Below, piece after piece: positions 10,055-17,630 of a DNA stretch of 64,000 bases. The notes under the pieces were generated by a model. That model was not told the origin of the DNA. It did not search any database and worked only from the letters and a program-made list of their open reading frames with translations. Each line of letters opens with the position of its first letter. The stretch's first letter is position 1. A program made the translations under genes and the position numbers. Origin of the DNA: Azospirillum brasilense (GTDB lineage: Bacteria > Pseudomonadota > Alphaproteobacteria > Azospirillales > Azospirillaceae); NCBI RefSeq assembly GCF_007827795.1, contig NZ_VITI01000003.1, positions 404,090 to 468,089 of the forward strand, read 5' to 3'.

Positions 10055-10075
10055 ATGTCTTGATTATCAAGACAT
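10055..10075. promoter_or_regulatory. Perfect 21-bp palindrome upstream of the sigma-factor gene
   Basis: Arms ATGTCTTGAT and ATCAAGACAT flank one central T, about 140 bp before the sigma-factor start codon. The inner TTGATTATCAA resembles an FNR/CRP half-site pair but with far too short a spacer. It is a strong candidate operator for the cluster that follows; the binding protein is unknown. Confidence 0.5.
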
Positions 10076-10119
10076 AGTGCGGTTGTGGTCGGATAGGCTT
10101 TTTTTTAGATAATCTCGCG

Positions 10120-10139
10120 CGAAATACATAGGTATTTCG
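10120..10139. promoter_or_regulatory. AT-rich inverted repeat before the sigma-factor gene
   Basis: CGAAATAC and GTATTTCG flank a 4-nt loop. A run of T precedes it (10099-10106) and a run of A follows it, inside an AT-rich promoter-like tract. It could be an operator or a bidirectional terminator-type hairpin. Confidence 0.4.
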
Positions 10140-10215
10140 AAAAAAAGTATATCCAGTTCGTTCACACGTAGAACTTGGCGAGCGTCCCTTGAGCAAAACG
10201 CGCAAGGGACGTCAT

Positions 10216-11043
10216 ATGCAGCAAAGAGCGCAACCTTTGGGGGACACCCCCACCGGAACAGCGTTGGATCGGCGGCGGGAACCGAAACGCCCCTGGCCCT
10301 CCCTGTCCATGGCCGGATCGCCGCGGCTCCTCTCCCGCACCGGGGAGGATCTCCACGAACTGGACGATTTCGGCCTTCTGGAACGCATTGCGGCCGGAGA
10401 CCAGACCGCCTTCTGGGTCTTCTGGTGCCGCCATTACACCGACCTGTTTTGGACATATCAAAGGTTGTGCAAAGGAAACAGGCAGGAGATCCACGACTGC
10501 CTGAGCGGGCTCTGCCTCAGTTTGTCGGACGTCCTGCCCCTCTACGCGCGTTCCATCATCAACACGCGCACCTGGTTGCGGCGCACCGCCATCAACCATT
10601 TCATCGACCGGCACCGCGCCCACCAGCGCCACCCCGTCCTGGTCGGCTCCCTCGTCGAGATCGCCTCCATCGCCGACGGCTCCAGCGGACGCGACGCCAT
10701 GGACCCGGAACGCACCAACGCCGACCGCGCCCTGCTCGTCAAGGTTCTGGAGTCGCTCGACGGCATCCGCGACGAGCGGATGCGCCAAGCCGCCCGCATG
10801 CGCTTCATCGAGGAACAGCCCTACGCCGACATCGCGGCGGCGCTGTCCATCTCCGAGGAGCTGGCGCGCAAGTGGATTCAGCAGATCCGCAGCTACCTGC
10901 GCAGCGCCGTTCCCGATCACCGCGACCTGCTGGCGAAGCCGCCGCCCGACACCCCACAGGCGCGGCGCGCCACCAAGCACGGCGTGCTGACCAGAACGCG
11001 CCCGCCCAAAGCCCCGTCCAAGGTGATGAAACCGGCGCTCTGA
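10216..11043 (+). CDS. Sigma-70 family (ECF-like) RNA polymerase sigma factor
   Basis: Probable alternative sigma factor. I chose the ATG at 10216 because AAGGGA lies 6-7 nt before it; a TTG nine codons upstream has no such site. The 275-aa product has a sigma-2-like region (about residues 45-140, with GDQTAFWVFWCRHY and TWLRRTAINHFIDRHRAHQR) and a sigma-4-like helix-turn-helix (about 180-235, RFIEEQPYADIAAALSISEE then ARKWIQQIRSYLR). The extended N- and C-termini are longer than in a minimal ECF factor, and the Arg/Lys/Pro-rich tail may be disordered. No anti-sigma gene is adjacent. It leads a run of same-strand genes, so it may drive that cluster or respond with it (inference). Confidence 0.8.
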   Translation: MQQRAQPLGDTPTGTALDRRREPKRPWPSLSMAGSPRLLSRTGEDLHELDDFGLLERIAAGDQTAFWVFWCRHYTDLFWTYQRLCKGNRQEIHDCLSGLCLSLSDVLPLYARSIINTRTWLRRTAINHFIDRHRAHQRHPVLVGSLVEIASIADGSSGRDAMDPERTNADRALLVKVLESLDGIRDERMRQAARMRFIEEQPYADIAAALSISEELARKWIQQIRSYLRSAVPDHRDLLAKPPPDTPQARRATKHGVLTRTRPPKAPSKVMKPAL

Positions 11044-11117
11044 CCGGCACCGCACACCCGAGCACGACCCATGCCATTCCGCCGTCCTCACCAGGACGCC
11101 AACGACCGGAGCCATCC

Positions 11118-12182
11118 ATGCCCGACCAGACCATGCCCGCCCCCGCCGTCCAGCCCGCCAACCGGAAGGGCGCCAAGCCGATCAGTCTCGCGCTCCAGGG
11201 GGGCGGCGCCCACGGTTCCTTCACCTGGGGGGTGATCGACCGCATCCTGGAGGACGGGCGCCTGACCATCGACGGCATCGTCGGGACCAGCGCCGGCGCC
11301 ATGAACTGCGCCGTCACCGCCTATGGCCTGACCATCGGCGGCCATGAGGGCGCGCGGAGCAAGCTGCGCGAATTCTGGCGCCGCATCTCCGACGAGGCGA
11401 AGAAGGGGCCGCTCCAGCCGACCCCGCTCGACAAGATGTTCAGCAAGGGGAACATGGACTTCTCCCCGCTCTGGCAGATGTTCGACGCGCTGTCGCGCAT
11501 GATGTCGCCGTACGAGCTGAACCCGATGAACATGAACCCGCTGCGCGACGTGCTGTCGGACGTGGTGGACTTCAAGCGGCTGCGCAAGGCGCCGGCCTGC
11601 AAGACCTTCATCGCGGCGACCGACGTCTGCGCCGGTCGGCTGAAGGTGTTCGGCCCGAAGGACATCTCGGTGGACGCGGTGCTCGCCTCGGCCTGCCTGC
11701 CCTTCCTGTTCCAGGCGGTGCAGGTCGGCAACGCCTTCTACTGGGACGGCGGCTATTCCGGCAACCCGCCGCTGTACCCGCTGATCGACCAATGCGACAG
11801 CCGCGACATCCTGATCATCCAGATCAACCCGGTCCGCGTCCCGGTGCCGCCGCGCACCGCCCGCGAGATCATGGACCGCGTCAACACGCTCAGCTTCAAC
11901 TCCAGCATGATGCGCGAGCTGCGCGTCGTCGACTTCGTCTCCAAGCTGATCGACTCCGGCGAGCTCAGCCCCGAGAAGCACAAGAAGATGCACATCCACA
12001 CCGTCGACGCCGAAGAGGTCGTGGAGAAGCTGGGCGTCACCAGCAAGCTGAACGCCGACTGGGACTTCCTGATGTACATGTTCGAAACGGGCCGCCATAA
12101 GGCCGACGAGTTCCTGGATCAGCACTTCGACAAGATCGGCAGGGAATCCTCGACCGACATCAGCGCGAAGTTCCTTGCATGA
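11118..12182 (+). CDS. Patatin-like phospholipase
   Basis: Predicted serine lipid acyl hydrolase with the patatin Ser-Asp dyad. The 354-aa protein shows the oxyanion-hole motif ISLALQGGGAHGSF (about 19-32), the nucleophile elbow GTSAG (about 55-59) and the catalytic-Asp motif DGGYSGNPP (about 208-216). No signal peptide or lipobox is visible, so it should act in the cytoplasm or at the inner face of the membrane. The stop overlaps the start of the alanine-racemase-like gene (ATGA), a sign of translational coupling. Substrate is unknown; bacterial patatins may act on phospholipids or storage-polymer surfaces. Confidence 0.9.
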   Translation: MPDQTMPAPAVQPANRKGAKPISLALQGGGAHGSFTWGVIDRILEDGRLTIDGIVGTSAGAMNCAVTAYGLTIGGHEGARSKLREFWRRISDEAKKGPLQPTPLDKMFSKGNMDFSPLWQMFDALSRMMSPYELNPMNMNPLRDVLSDVVDFKRLRKAPACKTFIAATDVCAGRLKVFGPKDISVDAVLASACLPFLFQAVQVGNAFYWDGGYSGNPPLYPLIDQCDSRDILIIQINPVRVPVPPRTAREIMDRVNTLSFNSSMMRELRVVDFVSKLIDSGELSPEKHKKMHIHTVDAEEVVEKLGVTSKLNADWDFLMYMFETGRHKADEFLDQHFDKIGRESSTDISAKFLA

Positions 12183-13360
12183 CGGGAACGCGGACGGGCC
12201 GGCGGGGCAGCACCACCGCCTGGGCGGACATCGATCTGCACGCCCTCGGCCGGAATCTGGAACGGCTGCGCCGCAGCCTTCCCCCCGGTCAGGCCGTCTT
12301 CGGCGTGGTGAAGGCGGACGCCTACGGCCACGGCGCCGGGCCGGTCGGGCGGGCGCTCCAGCGGTTCGGGATCGACGGGCTGGCGGTCGCCGACATGGGC
12401 GAGGGCATCACCCTGCGGCGGGCCGGCGTGACGGCCCCCATCCTCGTCATCGACCCGCCGCTGCAAAGCCAGCTGCGGTTGCCCGCCCTGCACCGGCTGG
12501 GCGCCACCGTCACCAGCGCGGCGGAGGCGCGGGCGCTCGCCACCGCCGCCAACCGCGCCGGCCGGACGGTCGACGTGCATGTCCGGGTGAACATCGGCTT
12601 CGCCGGCTTCGGCGCCCCGCGGGCGGACCTGCCCGATGTGCTGGCCGCGGTCGCCGCCGCGCCGGCTCTGCGGCTGGAGGGACTCTACACCCACCTGTCC
12701 GGCGCCTACGGCCCCTATGAGGACGGCGGCGTGGCGGAGCTGGAGCGGTTCGGCGAGGCGATCGACACGGCACGGTCCGCCGGCCTGCTTCCGCCGCAGA
12801 TCCACGCGCTCAGCAGCCCGGCTCTCGACCGGCCCCTCCTGACCGACGCCGCGGCGCGCATCGGCTGCACCGCGGTGCGTTGCGGCGCCGCTCTGTTCGG
12901 CATCCGCATGGTGGATGGAGAGGGATCGGCTTCCCTTGCTCCGGTGATGAGCGTGAAGGTCCGCGTCACCCGTGTGACGGCGCTGGAACCGGGCGACGTC
13001 GCCGATTACGCCGCCGCCAGCGCCGCAACCCGGCGCACCCCGGTGGCGGTGCTGCCCTTCGGCTTCTCCGACGGCCACCATCTGCACCGGCTGGCCGGCG
13101 GGGTCCTGCTGATCCGGGGACGCCCGGCGCCGGTCCTGGGGCGCCCCTTCATGAGCAGCCTGCTGGCCGATCTGACCGACATTCCCGGTGTCCAGCCGGG
13201 CGACGAGGCCGTCCTGATCGGGCGGCAGGGCGATCACCGGATCACCGTGGAGGACATCGCGGCGCGTTCCGGTCTGCGCCCCAGCGCGATCCCGCTTCTC
13301 GGAGCGCGGGTCGTCCGCCGCTACCGCAGCAAAGCCTTGGGGGAGGACAAACCGGCATGA
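12179..13360 (+). CDS. Alanine-racemase-like PLP protein, divergent
   Basis: Fold-type III PLP enzyme related to alanine racemase (393 aa). The PLP lysine motif VVKADAYGHG (Lys45) and a candidate catalytic tyrosine (Tyr277 in DVADYAAAS) are present. Other usually conserved features are altered: the 'GM-x-R-x-G' strand reads IGFAGFG, GYADG reads GFSDG, and the 'MDQ' segment near the active-site entrance reads MSS. It keeps the C-terminal ITVEDIAARSG and ARVVRRY pattern. It may therefore racemise a different amino acid, or bind PLP without classical Alr activity (inference). No signal peptide is seen. Four-base overlaps at both ends couple it to the patatin gene and the next gene. It is unlikely to be the housekeeping alr, given its context and divergence. 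Confidence 0.85.
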   Translation: MTGTRTGRRGSTTAWADIDLHALGRNLERLRRSLPPGQAVFGVVKADAYGHGAGPVGRALQRFGIDGLAVADMGEGITLRRAGVTAPILVIDPPLQSQLRLPALHRLGATVTSAAEARALATAANRAGRTVDVHVRVNIGFAGFGAPRADLPDVLAAVAAAPALRLEGLYTHLSGAYGPYEDGGVAELERFGEAIDTARSAGLLPPQIHALSSPALDRPLLTDAAARIGCTAVRCGAALFGIRMVDGEGSASLAPVMSVKVRVTRVTALEPGDVADYAAASAATRRTPVAVLPFGFSDGHHLHRLAGGVLLIRGRPAPVLGRPFMSSLLADLTDIPGVQPGDEAVLIGRQGDHRITVEDIAARSGLRPSAIPLLGARVVRRYRSKALGEDKPA

Positions 13361-14553
13361 GCCCACGGGTCCCATCCGCCGTGCGATCCACTTCCGGCCA
13401 TCCAGCCACGACGATGACCCGCCGCGGCTGGATGGCCGGGGCCGCCGCCGCCGGCCTCGGCGCCCTTTGCGCGCCGGGCGCGGTCCTGGCCGCCCCCCAC
13501 CCCCTGCCGTCCGTCCGGGACGTGCCGCGGCGCTGGCGCGTCGGCTACACCGAATCGATGCCCTACGGCAACTACGCCGCCACGCTCGCCGCCATCCTGG
13601 GCGAGCTGGAAAGGATGGGCTGGACCGGCGCGCTGACGGGGATGCCCTACCGTCCGGGCCAGACCGACACCGCCGCCCTGTGGTCCTGGCTGGCCGCGCA
13701 CGCCGGCAGCCCGGTCCTGGACTTCGTCGCCGACGCCCACGCCACCAACCTGACCCCCGACGGCGCCGCCACGCTGGTGAGGCGCCTGCAGGACCACGGC
13801 GACATCGACCTGATGATCGTCATGGGTACGGTCGCGGGCGTCGCCCTGGCCAGCGACGCGCACCGGGTGCCAGTCCTCGCCTTTTCCTGCACCAACCCGA
13901 TCGCCGCCGGGATCGTCGCGGCGGAGGCCGACACCGGGCGCGATCATGTGTGGGCGCATCTCGACCCGCGGCGGTTCCAGCGCCAGCTGTCCATCTTCCA
14001 CAAGACCTTCCAGTTCCGGCGGCTGGGCATCGCCCACGACGACAGCCCGACGGGACGGGCCATCGCCTCGCTGCCCGACATCGAGGCGACGGCCGAGCGG
14101 CTCGGCTTCGCGCTGGTGCGCCGACATGTCCGCGCGCCGATCGACCATCTCGACCAGTACCGCTACGAGGTCGAGCTGACCGCCGCCTGGGAGGCGCTGT
14201 CGCGCGAGGCGGATGCCGTCTACATCACCTACGGGCGCTGGCCGCTGGACCGCTTCTCCTCGCTGGTCCGGCCCTTCCTGAAACGGCGCATCCCGACCTT
14301 CTCGCAGCTCGGCCCCGAGGAGGTGGAGCGCGGCGCGCTGATGAGCATCGCCCGCGCCGACATGGCGGGCATCGGCCATTTCGGCGCCGCCACCCTCGCC
14401 CGCGTCATGGCCGGCGAGCCGCTGCGCCACCTGCCGCAGGTCTATTTCGACACGCCCTCCATCGCCTGGAACGCGGCGACGGCGGCGGCCATCGGCTACC
14501 GCATCCCCTTCCCGGCGCTGCTGGCGGCGGATTCACTGCACGGAGTGCTCTAG
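13357..14553 (+). CDS. Periplasmic ABC-type substrate-binding protein without transporter partners
   Basis: 398-aa exported binding protein, best matched by eye to the ABC_sub_bind (TrpX-like) class of two-lobed periplasmic proteins. The N-terminus carries a Tat-like signal (TMTRRGWMAGAAAAGLGALC) ending near VLAAP. The mature part starts with WRVGYTES and has alternating alpha/beta segments such as LMIVMGTVAGVALASDAHRV (cf. 'G..A..A.......P') and RRLGIAHDDSPTGRA. No ABC permease or ATPase follows. Instead the next gene is a membrane sensor-MFS fusion, so it may present a ligand to that protein (inference). The start overlaps the racemase-like stop (ATGA). Confidence 0.75.
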   Translation: MSPRVPSAVRSTSGHPATTMTRRGWMAGAAAAGLGALCAPGAVLAAPHPLPSVRDVPRRWRVGYTESMPYGNYAATLAAILGELERMGWTGALTGMPYRPGQTDTAALWSWLAAHAGSPVLDFVADAHATNLTPDGAATLVRRLQDHGDIDLMIVMGTVAGVALASDAHRVPVLAFSCTNPIAAGIVAAEADTGRDHVWAHLDPRRFQRQLSIFHKTFQFRRLGIAHDDSPTGRAIASLPDIEATAERLGFALVRRHVRAPIDHLDQYRYEVELTAAWEALSREADAVYITYGRWPLDRFSSLVRPFLKRRIPTFSQLGPEEVERGALMSIARADMAGIGHFGAATLARVMAGEPLRHLPQVYFDTPSIAWNAATAAAIGYRIPFPALLAADSLHGVL

Positions 14554-14555
14554 CC

Positions 14556-17063
14556 ATGGCCTCACCCGGCGCCCCGTCCGGCCGCTCCGGCCCCCTCCGC
14601 GCCTTTCTGGTGTCCGTGCTTCTGGTGGGGGTGACGCTGGCCTTCAGCCTGAGCATCAATCTCGGCTCCTTCCGCCAGAATTACGCGGGCACGCTGATGG
14701 CCGCCTTCGCGGTGGTCGGCGGCAAGACCGTGGAGAACATTCAGGACGCGCTGGGCTACGGCAAGCCGCTCGACGACTTCTACGGGCTGGAGGCGATCCT
14801 CGACCAGCTCGCCGCCAATCTGCCCTGGGCGCGGGGGATCGGGGTGGCGGTGGCGGACGGACGCATCGTCGCCACCGCCAGGGGACGGTCCGTGGAGCCG
14901 ATGGCCGAGGCCACCCTGCGCCGCGCCCGCGCGGAGTTGGAGCGACGCCCCCACTGGTTCCGGCACGACGCCAACCGCGGCACCTACGCCCTCTATCTGC
15001 CGATCCGCACTCCCGGCGAAGCGGAGCGGGGGGATCGGAAGCCCGACGCCCCCGCCGGCTTTCTCATCATCCAGTCCGACAGCGCCAGGGTGGACGACCG
15101 CGTCGGGGAGTTCCGCGACCGCACCCTGCCGCAGCTCCTGTGGACGGGGCTGGGGACGGTCGGCTTCCTCGGCCTGACCGGCGTGACGATGGCCTTCGGG
15201 CTGCGCCGCGCGTCGGAAGGCCGCCGGGTCCGGCTGGAACGCCTGCGCCGGCTGCTGGCGCTCGGCGCGATGCTGGCCGCCCAGGCCGTGGCGGCGGCGG
15301 AATGCTACACGCTGATCTCCACCGCCCATCTGGAGGCCGCCGAACAGGCGACCCAGATCGTCGCCCGGATGATCCGCAATGACGTCGAATCAGTGGTCCG
15401 CCGTGGGCTGGACTATGAATCCCTGACCGGGGTGGACGGATATTTCGAGCGCATCCGCGCCGGCATGCCCACCCTGCAATCCATCGAGCTGGCCGTGCCC
15501 GGCGCAACCCCGCCGGCCCATGACGCCCGTCATGCGGTTGGCGGCGTCCCCTTCCTGTCCGACATGCCGGACGTGACGCTGCGCTGGCCGCTCGCCCAGG
15601 ATCGCCGCGGCGAGGCACGCGAGCTGGTCGCCGTGGTGGACGGCGACCGGGTGGCCGCGCAGCTGACCGAATTCGGTCTGGACATGGCGACCATCCTCGT
15701 CACCTCCCTGCTGTTCATGTTCGAGATGGACCGAGTGCTGGGCGGGCGCACGCGGATGGCCCATCGTTCGGGAGAAGGGCGCGCCGTAGCGGGTGGGACC
15801 GGCGATTTCGCCGGTCCCACCCGCTTCTCGGCCTTTCTAATGTATTTCGGCGCCTTTTTGCCGGTGTCCTTCGTCCCGCTGCTGATGACCAACTTCGGCG
15901 GGGAGCCCTTTCCCTTTCTGTCACCGTCCCAGGTCGCCGCGGCACCGCTGACGGCGGAGATGCTTTGCGGGGTCGCCGCGGCGCTGGCCGCCGGGCGGCT
16001 GACCGGGCGATTCGGCTGGCGGGCGGTCTCGCTGACCGGCTTTGTGATGGCGGCGGCGGGAATGGCGCTGGCCGCCGTGGCGGCGCTGGCCGCCGACCCG
16101 CTGCTGTTCGTCCTCGCCCGCGGGCTGAGCGGGGCGGGCGGCATGGCCGGGCTGATCGCCGCGAACGCCCTGATCGGGCGGCTGCGCGGGGTGTCCGACA
16201 GCTCCGCTCTGCAACCCGGCCTGTTCGCCGGCATGTACGCCGGGGTGAACTGCGGAGCCGTGTCGGGCGCCCTGCTCTCCACCACCTACGGGCCGGTGAC
16301 GGTGTTCGCCGCGGGCACCCTGATCCCGGTCGCCGGGTTGTTCTACACCGTTTTCGGCATCCCCCGCCTGCCCGGAGCCATCCCGCCGGAAGCGCATTGC
16401 GCGCCGGCGGCGGTTCCAGCGCCCGGCGGCGCGACGGTCCACCCGCGGCGGCGGCGCGTCAAGGTGCCGCTGTTCCTGGCGCTGATTTCCCTGCCCACCG
16501 CGGTGGCGGCGATGTTCCTGCCCTTCTATCTGCCGCTGTTCATCGCCGATCTTGGCCTGTCGTCGGCGACGGTGGGCCGCGCCTATCTGCTGCACGGCCT
16601 GTGCGTCGTGCTGGCCGGGCCGCTGCTGACCCGGATGGCGGCGCGGCGCCTGCCGATTCCGGGGGTGACGCTGCTGTCCACGGCGATGATCGCCGGGGCG
16701 CTGGCGCTGTTCGGCCTCCAGGCGTCGCTGTGGACGGCCTTCGCGACGGTGTTCGCGATCGGCCTCGCGGAGAGCTTCGGCCTGTCCGCCCAGATCCGCC
16801 ATGTCGAGCTTCTGGCGGCGCGCGAGGCCCGGCGGCGCGATTCCGTGCTGGCCCTGCACGTCAACACCCGAAAGTTGGGACAGGCCGCCGGACCGCTGCT
16901 GTTCGGCACTCTGGCCGCCGCCGTCCCGCTGGGCGCCGGCCCCAAGGGGGTCGGAATGATCGGCGCGCTGCTGGCCGGTAGCCTGCTGCTCTTCGCCCTG
17001 CTGACATGGCGGCGGACCGTCCCGTCGCGCACGCCGCATCCGCGGACGGAGGGCGGGCGATGA
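14556..17063 (+). CDS. Fusion of extracytoplasmic sensor modules with an MFS transporter
   Basis: 835-aa membrane protein. Residues 1-30 hold a first transmembrane helix, and a periplasmic-looking domain follows to about 185. Two more membrane helices lie around 190-255. A second extracytoplasmic segment (about 260-375) and a helix near 380-400 end the sensor half. From about residue 428 (FSAFLMYFGAFLPVSFVPLL) the protein becomes a multi-helix major facilitator with a central basic loop (PRRRRVKVP). No HAMP, kinase or methyl-accepting segment is seen, so sensing appears to be coupled straight to a carrier. The join carries a perfect inverted repeat (15789-15824) and an in-frame ATG at 15840, suggesting a fusion of two ancestral genes. 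The start lies 2 nt after the previous stop; the stop overlaps the GNAT start. Confidence 0.75.
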   Translation: MASPGAPSGRSGPLRAFLVSVLLVGVTLAFSLSINLGSFRQNYAGTLMAAFAVVGGKTVENIQDALGYGKPLDDFYGLEAILDQLAANLPWARGIGVAVADGRIVATARGRSVEPMAEATLRRARAELERRPHWFRHDANRGTYALYLPIRTPGEAERGDRKPDAPAGFLIIQSDSARVDDRVGEFRDRTLPQLLWTGLGTVGFLGLTGVTMAFGLRRASEGRRVRLERLRRLLALGAMLAAQAVAAAECYTLISTAHLEAAEQATQIVARMIRNDVESVVRRGLDYESLTGVDGYFERIRAGMPTLQSIELAVPGATPPAHDARHAVGGVPFLSDMPDVTLRWPLAQDRRGEARELVAVVDGDRVAAQLTEFGLDMATILVTSLLFMFEMDRVLGGRTRMAHRSGEGRAVAGGTGDFAGPTRFSAFLMYFGAFLPVSFVPLLMTNFGGEPFPFLSPSQVAAAPLTAEMLCGVAAALAAGRLTGRFGWRAVSLTGFVMAAAGMALAAVAALAADPLLFVLARGLSGAGGMAGLIAANALIGRLRGVSDSSALQPGLFAGMYAGVNCGAVSGALLSTTYGPVTVFAAGTLIPVAGLFYTVFGIPRLPGAIPPEAHCAPAAVPAPGGATVHPRRRRVKVPLFLALISLPTAVAAMFLPFYLPLFIADLGLSSATVGRAYLLHGLCVVLAGPLLTRMAARRLPIPGVTLLSTAMIAGALALFGLQASLWTAFATVFAIGLAESFGLSAQIRHVELLAAREARRRDSVLALHVNTRKLGQAAGPLLFGTLAAAVPLGAGPKGVGMIGALLAGSLLLFALLTWRRTVPSRTPHPRTEGGR
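15789..15824. repeat. Perfect 17-bp inverted repeat inside the sensor-MFS gene
   Basis: Arms 15789-15805 and 15808-15824 are exact reverse complements with a TT spacer, very GC-rich. It is followed by TTCTCGGCCTTTCT, so the transcript could form a terminator-like hairpin. It lies exactly at the boundary between the sensor half and the MFS half and is translated as AVAGGTGDFAGPTR. Confidence 0.75.
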
Positions 17064-17587
17064 CCGGCCTGCGCTTCGCCCTGCTGACCCCGGACGCGCT
17101 GGGCGCCGTCCTGGAGTTGCAGCGGGAGGCCTGCGGCCCGCTGATGCACCCGCTCGACGCGGTCGAGCTGTCGGACATGCTGGCCGGGCCGGCGGAAGGG
17201 CATGGCGTGGTGCTCGGCGCGCTGACCGGCGGTGCGCTCGCCGCCTTCCTCGCCGTGCAGTTTCCCGGCCGCGCCGACCACAATCTGGGCCACGACTACG
17301 GCCTTGCGGACGGGGACCTCGACCGGGCGCTGCACTTCACCGGCATCCTGGTGCACCCGGACCGGCGTGGGCAGGGCCTGCACCGGCGCCTGATCGAAAC
17401 CGCCGCCCAAGGTGTCCTGCCGCCGGACCGGCACCGCTATTGGTTCGCCACTGTCCGGCCCGAGAACACGGCCAGCGTGCGCGGGATGCTGTCGGTCGGG
17501 ATGCGCGTCTTCGCGCGCAAACCCAAGCACGACGGGCACGACCGCCTCCTCTTCGTCCGCGACCTGTCCGCCCCGGCCGGCGGCTGA
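17060..17587 (+). CDS. GNAT-family N-acetyltransferase
   Basis: 175-aa acyl-CoA-dependent acetyltransferase. The acetyl-CoA-binding motif A is ILVHPDRRGQGLHRRLIE (about 95-112; R-x-x-G-x-G type), followed by a strand with FATVRPEN and a C-terminal segment SVGMRVFARKPKHDG. The start ATG overlaps the MFS stop (ATGA). Being in one unit with a racemase-like enzyme and a transporter, it may acetylate an amino acid or related amine, but the substrate cannot be deduced. Confidence 0.88.
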   Translation: MTGLRFALLTPDALGAVLELQREACGPLMHPLDAVELSDMLAGPAEGHGVVLGALTGGALAAFLAVQFPGRADHNLGHDYGLADGDLDRALHFTGILVHPDRRGQGLHRRLIETAAQGVLPPDRHRYWFATVRPENTASVRGMLSVGMRVFARKPKHDGHDRLLFVRDLSAPAGG

Positions 17588-17630
17588 GGCCCTCTTGTCA
17601 CCGCAATATTGGCCCCCCGGAGACCGCCCG

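Noticed and set aside
10055..10075. FNR/CRP binding site
   Set aside because: TTGAT and ATCAA are separated by one base instead of four, so this is not a standard FNR site despite the sequence likeness.
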